Shown piece after piece: positions 60,623 to 64,000 of a stretch of DNA of 64,000 bases. The translations under genes were made by a program, and so were the position numbers. The first letter of the stretch is position 1, and every line of letters starts with the position of its first letter. The stretch comes from Candidatus Mycolicibacterium alkanivorans (GTDB taxonomy: Bacteria > Actinomycetota > Actinomycetes > Mycobacteriales > Mycobacteriaceae): assembly GCF_022760805.1 (NCBI RefSeq), contig NZ_JAIVFL010000001.1, forward strand, positions 1,922,001 to 1,986,000, given 5' to 3'. The notes beneath the pieces were generated by a model. That model did not search any database, was not told the origin of the DNA, and saw only the letters and a program-made list of their open reading frames with translations.

Positions 60623-61498
60623 CTAGCCTGCCGTCGCGCGCACGTCGTGGCCGGAGATGAGTCGGCGCAGTGGGCAGAATCCATGTCGGCTGCAGGCGAA
60701 GTACATTCCGCCGGCAATGACGGTCAGAGTCGCCGCGGCCACCCCCACGGCCAGGTGGATCTCCTGGGCGAGGATTACTGACGACATCACCAGGACAAAC
60801 CAGCCGAAGGCCTTGCGCAGCGCATCGGGGTCGATCATGGCGGTGAGTCGGGCACCGATGAAGGCGCCGATGACTGCCGCGGCGGTAACCGCGAGCGCTA
60901 CCGTCCAGTTGATGTGAACGCTTAACAGGTATCCGCTCAGGCCCGCGAACGACTTCATCGCGATCACGACTAACGACGTGCCGACGGCGATGGGCATCGG
61001 CAAGCCACCGAGCAGTGCCAGTGCCGGCACCACAAGGAATCCGCCGCCGGCGCCGACGAGACCGGTCACCAGGCCCACGACGAGACCCTCGGCGACGATC
61101 TTGCCGAAGTGCAGCCGATGTGTGCCGTCGGTCGGCACCACGTTCTTTCGTCCGCGCAACATGGCGATGGCGGTGGCGATCATCATCAGGGCGAACCCGA
61201 TGAGCAGGATCGTTCCCGGAATGAATCGGGCCAGAACGCCGCCGAGGTAGGCCCCGGCCATGCCCGCCCCGCCGAAGATCAGGCCGGTGCGCCATTGCAC
61301 GCGGCCCGCCTTTGCATGCGACACAGCGCCGACCGCGCTGGTCACGCCGACGACCAGCAACGAGGTGGCAATGGCCTGTTTTGCGTCCATCCCGGCGACG
61401 TAGGCCAGTAGCGGTACGGTCAGAATCGATCCGCCGCCTCCGAGCAGGCCAAGGGCGACACCGACGAACACGGCCAGGGCAACTGTCACGATGATCAT
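60623..61498 (-). CDS. TauE/SafE (TSUP) family anion exporter
   Basis: 291 residues with about eight membrane segments in two related halves: LGLLGGGGSILTVPLLAYVAG and LVTGLVGAGGGFLVVPALALLGG. These paired GxGGG motifs define the TSUP family. The C-terminal tail has two Cys (CSRHGFCPLRR). In sulfide-detoxification operons such transporters export sulfite or related sulfur anions. It starts 5 bases after the rhodanese-DUF2892 gene on the same strand. Confidence 0.85.
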   Translation of the reverse strand: MIIVTVALAVFVGVALGLLGGGGSILTVPLLAYVAGMDAKQAIATSLLVVGVTSAVGAVSHAKAGRVQWRTGLIFGGAGMAGAYLGGVLARFIPGTILLIGFALMMIATAIAMLRGRKNVVPTDGTHRLHFGKIVAEGLVVGLVTGLVGAGGGFLVVPALALLGGLPMPIAVGTSLVVIAMKSFAGLSGYLLSVHINWTVALAVTAAAVIGAFIGARLTAMIDPDALRKAFGWFVLVMSSVILAQEIHLAVGVAAATLTVIAGGMYFACSRHGFCPLRRLISGHDVRATAG

Positions 61499-61503
61499 GT
61501 CGG

Positions 61504-62094
61504 CTATTTCGCCTTCTGGTCAGCGGAGGAACTGATGAGCTGGGCGACGACCGTCTGGGCGTCACAGGTAACGCCGCGGTTGTAGGGCAGCTTCGACAAG
61601 GCCATACCCATCGCGCAGGTATTGGTCAGGGATGCGAACGTCAGTCCGCCTCCGATCGCCGCGGCGACCCACTTGAGCTTTGGTGCGGCGAGGCTGCCCA
61701 GAACGCTGGTCAGCACGATCGAACCGGCGACGAGTCGGACCTGGCGTTCAAGGTCCCAGCGCTGCGCGCCGCGCCGGACCGCGAACCCCTTCGCCTCCCA
61801 GGCCGTGATGCCGCCGTCGAGGATGTGCACGTTGTCCAGACCGGCGGCTCGTAGGGTCTCCTCGGCTTGCGAGGCCCGTTGACCAGAGCGGCATACCAAG
61901 ACGACGTCTTCGTCAAGGTGGCCGATGATCTCGTCGCGGTGCTCGCGCAGTAGGTCCAGCGGGACGTTATATGCACCGGCGATGTGGACGGTCTCGAATT
62001 CGCCCGGGGTTCGGACATCCAGAATCCGCGGCGGCGAAGCCGAGCCGAGGCGGTCGCTGAGGTCCTGCGAGTCGATGGTGGCGGGAGCGGTCAT
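61504..62094 (-). CDS. Membrane-anchored rhodanese with a DUF2892-type tail
   Basis: 196 residues from ATG 62094. The N-terminal rhodanese has ILDVRTPGEFETVHIAGAYN and the Cys loop VLVCRSGQRASQAEE. After residue ~115 (WDLERQVRLVAGSIVLTSVL) comes the DUF2892-type membrane part with two hydrophobic segments and the conserved NTCAMGMALSKLPYN. First gene of the leftward unit, behind a promoter overlapping the operator array. It would handle sulfane sulfur at the membrane. Confidence 0.85.
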   Translation of the reverse strand: MTAPATIDSQDLSDRLGSASPPRILDVRTPGEFETVHIAGAYNVPLDLLREHRDEIIGHLDEDVVLVCRSGQRASQAEETLRAAGLDNVHILDGGITAWEAKGFAVRRGAQRWDLERQVRLVAGSIVLTSVLGSLAAPKLKWVAAAIGGGLTFASLTNTCAMGMALSKLPYNRGVTCDAQTVVAQLISSSADQKAK

Positions 62095-62145
62095 GGAAAG
62101 GGTCCTTCCGTCAGGCCGGTGATGGCGAAAGCCCCTAGGCCTTCG

Positions 62146-62252
62146 ATACCACCAGGGGTATACTTAATTTACATGGTAGACATACCCCCATCGGTACTGT
62201 CAAGGCCGGAATAAGATACCCCCTAGGGTACCTGATATACCCATAGGGGTAC
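62146..62252. promoter_or_regulatory. Four-copy ATACC-N6-GGTA operator array
   Basis: Four inverted repeats of identical geometry: ATACCACCAGGGGTAT (62146-62161), ATACCCCCATCGGTAC (62182-62197), ATACCCCCTAGGGTAC (62216-62231) and ATACCCATAGGGGTAC (62237-62252). Such G/C-tract palindromes with TA-rich ends are typical of CsoR-family (CsoR, CstR, FrmR) operators. They fill the gap between two divergent sulfur units, so one sensor probably controls both. No csoR-like gene is in the window. Confidence 0.7.
62173..62203 (-). promoter_or_regulatory. Leftward promoter of the rhodanese-TauE unit
   Basis: On the minus strand TTGACA (62203-62198) is followed, 19 bases on, by TACCAT (62178-62173); TCTACC at 17 bases is the alternative -10. 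Operator copy two (62182-62197) lies between the two elements, so a bound repressor would block RNA polymerase. Confidence 0.45.
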
Positions 62253-62298
62253 ATGCCGGGATGGCATTACCAAGGTTCCAAAGAGAAAGAAGACGACG

Positions 62299-63678
62299 AT
62301 GATCCTGCAGCAGTACTACCTGGACTGCCTGTCCCACGCTTCCTATCTGATCGGCGACGAAACCACCGGTCGCGCAGTTGTTGTCGACCCGCAACGCGTC
62401 GTGGCCGAGTACGTGAGCGATGCCAAACAGCTCGGTTTGACCATCGAACTGGTCATCGAGACCCACTTTCACGCCGACTTCTTGTCGGGCCACCTCGAGC
62501 TGGCGAAGGCGACCGGCGCGAAGATCGTCTACTCCTCGGTCGCCGAGACCGAATTCGAGTCGATGGGTGTCGCCGACGGTGAGCGCTATTCGCTCGGCGA
62601 CGTGACGCTGGAGTTCCGCCACACCCCGGGGCACACGCCCGAGTCCCTGAGCATCGTGGTCTACGAGCACGCCGACGACACCGTTCCCTACGGTGTGATG
62701 ACCGGCGACACCCTGTTCATCGGCGACGTTGGCCGCCCCGACCTGTTGGCCTCGATCGGCTTCACCCGTGACGAGCTCGCCGACAAGCTGTACGACTCGC
62801 TGCACGACAAGCTGATGACGCTGCCCGACGCCACCCGGGTGTATCCGGCACACGGCGCGGGCTCGGCGTGCGGCAAGAACCTGTCCACCGATCTTTGGTC
62901 GACGATGGGTGACCAGAAAGCAACGAACTACGCGCTGCGGGCCCCCGACAAGGCGACCTTCATGAACCTCGTCACAGAGGGGCAGCCACCCGCGCCCGGC
63001 TACTTCGTCTACGACGCCATCCTCAACCGCAAGGACCGCGGACTGCTGGACGAGACCGAGATGCCGGCGGCCATGACCTACGAGCAGGTCCGTGCCGCCC
63101 TCGACGGCGGAGCCGTCCTGGTGGACGGGCGCACTCCCGAGGAGTTCGCCCAGGGTCATCTGCGTCAGGCGATCAACATCGGACTCGAAGGTCGTTACGC
63201 CGAGTTCGCCGGATCAGTGCTCAAGTCCGACGTCGACATCGTGCTGTTCACCGAGCCTGGTCAGGAGCTCGAGGGCAAGAATCGGCTGGCCCGGATTGGC
63301 TTCGATCGGGTGATCGGTTACCTGGCCGACCCATATCGGGCGATGTTCGCCCACCAGGACGACGTCCAGGTGGCGTCGCGGTTGACGGCCAAAGCGTTCG
63401 ACGAGCGGGCGTCGCACATGCGCGACCTGCAGATCGTCGACGTCCGCAACCCGGGCGAGGTCGAGGCCGGGTCCATCCCGAACGCAATCCCGATCGCGGT
63501 GGGCCAGCTGCCCGCCCGGCTGGGTGAGCTCGACGCCACCAAGCCGACAGTCGTCTACTGCGCCGGCGGTTACCGGTCGTCGGTCGCGGCCAGCCTGCTG
63601 CGCCAGAACGGCTTCACCGACGTCAGCGACATCCTGGGCGGTTACGGCGCCTGGGCCGACGCAGTTCAAAATGCCTGA
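62299..63678 (+). CDS. Metallo-beta-lactamase-fold persulfide dioxygenase-rhodanese fusion
   Basis: 459 residues from ATG 62299. An N-terminal MBL domain has the metal motif ETHFHADFLSGHLELA, HTPGHTPES, and MTGDTLFIGDVGRPDL; this is the ETHE1/persulfide dioxygenase subgroup. Two rhodanese repeats follow. The first (residues ~255-345) lacks the catalytic Cys (VLFTEPGQE). The second (~370-455) has it (VVYCAGGYRSS). The layout matches CstB-type enzymes, which turn persulfide into sulfite and thiosulfate. First gene right of the operator array; the SQR-like gene follows after 39 bases. Confidence 0.88.
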   Translation: MILQQYYLDCLSHASYLIGDETTGRAVVVDPQRVVAEYVSDAKQLGLTIELVIETHFHADFLSGHLELAKATGAKIVYSSVAETEFESMGVADGERYSLGDVTLEFRHTPGHTPESLSIVVYEHADDTVPYGVMTGDTLFIGDVGRPDLLASIGFTRDELADKLYDSLHDKLMTLPDATRVYPAHGAGSACGKNLSTDLWSTMGDQKATNYALRAPDKATFMNLVTEGQPPAPGYFVYDAILNRKDRGLLDETEMPAAMTYEQVRAALDGGAVLVDGRTPEEFAQGHLRQAINIGLEGRYAEFAGSVLKSDVDIVLFTEPGQELEGKNRLARIGFDRVIGYLADPYRAMFAHQDDVQVASRLTAKAFDERASHMRDLQIVDVRNPGEVEAGSIPNAIPIAVGQLPARLGELDATKPTVVYCAGGYRSSVAASLLRQNGFTDVSDILGGYGAWADAVQNA

Positions 63679-63717
63679 GCCAGCCAGAACGCTTGAAGAT
63701 CGAGGAGACCACAGATC

Positions 63718-64000
63718 ATGACCATCAAGGCCAAACACCAGATCCTGATCGTCGGCGGCGGAACCGCCGGCATCACCGTTGCGGCCCGGCTGCTCCGCAA
63801 GGGCTACACGGACGTCGCGGTCATCGAGCCGTCGGACAAGCACTACTACCAACCGCTGTGGACGCTCGTCGGCGGCGGACAGGTGAAGGCCTCGACCACC
63901 GAGCGCGACGAATCCTCAGTCATGCCCAAGGGGGCGACCTGGATCAAGAACGCCGCCAGTGCCTTTGATCCCGACGCCAACACGGTGACCTGCGCCGACG
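63718..64000 (+). CDS. Sulfide:quinone oxidoreductase-like flavoprotein, N-terminal part
   Basis: ATG 63718, with GAGGAG about 9 bases upstream; cut by the window end after 94 codons. The FAD-binding start is [21 protein letters not shown], followed by [20 protein letters not shown], the pattern of SQR-family pyridine-nucleotide-disulfide oxidoreductases. The redox Cys residues lie beyond the edge. It would oxidise sulfide to persulfide and pass electrons to menaquinone, feeding the MBL-rhodanese enzyme. Confidence 0.8.
   Translation, partial: MTIKAKHQILIVGGGTAGITVAARLLRKGYTDVAVIEPSDKHYYQPLWTLVGGGQVKASTTERDESSVMPKGATWIKNAASAFDPDANTVTCAD

Overview
The window is chromosomal DNA from a mycobacterium, most likely an environmental Mycolicibacterium-type species. 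It is GC-rich, uses many GTG starts, and carries lineage hallmarks: the mycolate reductase cmrA, an MmpS-like protein, a WS/DGAT acyltransferase, a ~1,625-residue NAD-glutamate dehydrogenase, the mycothiol-linked Rv2466c oxidoreductase, ctaJ, and the tig-clpP1-clpP2-clpX cluster. Gene order follows, in reverse, the M. tuberculosis segment Rv2510c to Rv2457c, with local insertions and losses. Orthologue names rest on remembered gene order and motifs, not on a search.

Region by region: (1) 1-4.2 kb: tail of a HerA-like ATPase, cmrA, an MFS permease, an MmpS-like protein, a prolyl-oligopeptidase relic and a TetR regulator. (2) 4.2-13.6 kb: a leucine/branched-chain catabolic run (accD1, accA1, fadE19, a MaoC protein, citE-like lyase, bkdABC) behind a paired palindromic operator. 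(3) 13.6-18.2 kb: an SOS-boxed DUF222-HNH gene, a glyoxalase, an MPT64-like relic abutting tRNA-Arg, and a secreted phosphoesterase. (4) 18.3-33.2 kb: lipid acyltransferases (WS/DGAT, plsC, plsB2), a deleted ctaG/copD-like gene, ssb, ettA, gdh, a thioesterase and a hypothetical. (5) 33.2-43.6 kb: a truncated DUF1345 gene, aglA, glbO, an HNH protein, ctaJ, a DUF5130 protein, pepN, Rv2466c (SigH-type promoter), rpiB, a truncated nei2, a membrane protein and lipP. (6) 43.8-49.0 kb: a purple acid phosphatase and a tight trio: sedolisin lipoprotease, zinc-ribbon membrane protein, anchored exoprotein. (7) 49.3-53.8 kb: tRNA-Gly, tRNA-Pro, tig, clpP1, clpP2, clpX with a ClgR-type site. (8) 54.0-60.1 kb: fdhD, an fdhF-like molybdoenzyme, a type III glutamine synthetase and a DsbA-family relic. 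(9) 60.1-64.0 kb: a divergent sulfide/persulfide module (two rhodaneses and a TauE-family exporter leftward; an MBL-rhodanese fusion and a sulfide:quinone-reductase-like flavoprotein rightward) around four copies of a 16-bp inverted repeat.

Two themes stand out. The window holds at least six gene relics or truncations with clean edges next to intact neighbours (S9 peptidase, MPT64-like, ctaG/copD, DUF1345, nei2, DsbA-like), so small deletions have been frequent here. Several regulatory sites can be read directly: the paired TetR-type operator, the SOS box over a start codon, the SigH-type promoter, the ClgR-type site, and the four-copy ATACC-N6-GGTA operator array that ties the sulfur genes together. 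The last, with the sedolisin trio, is the best candidate for a coherent, little-described system.
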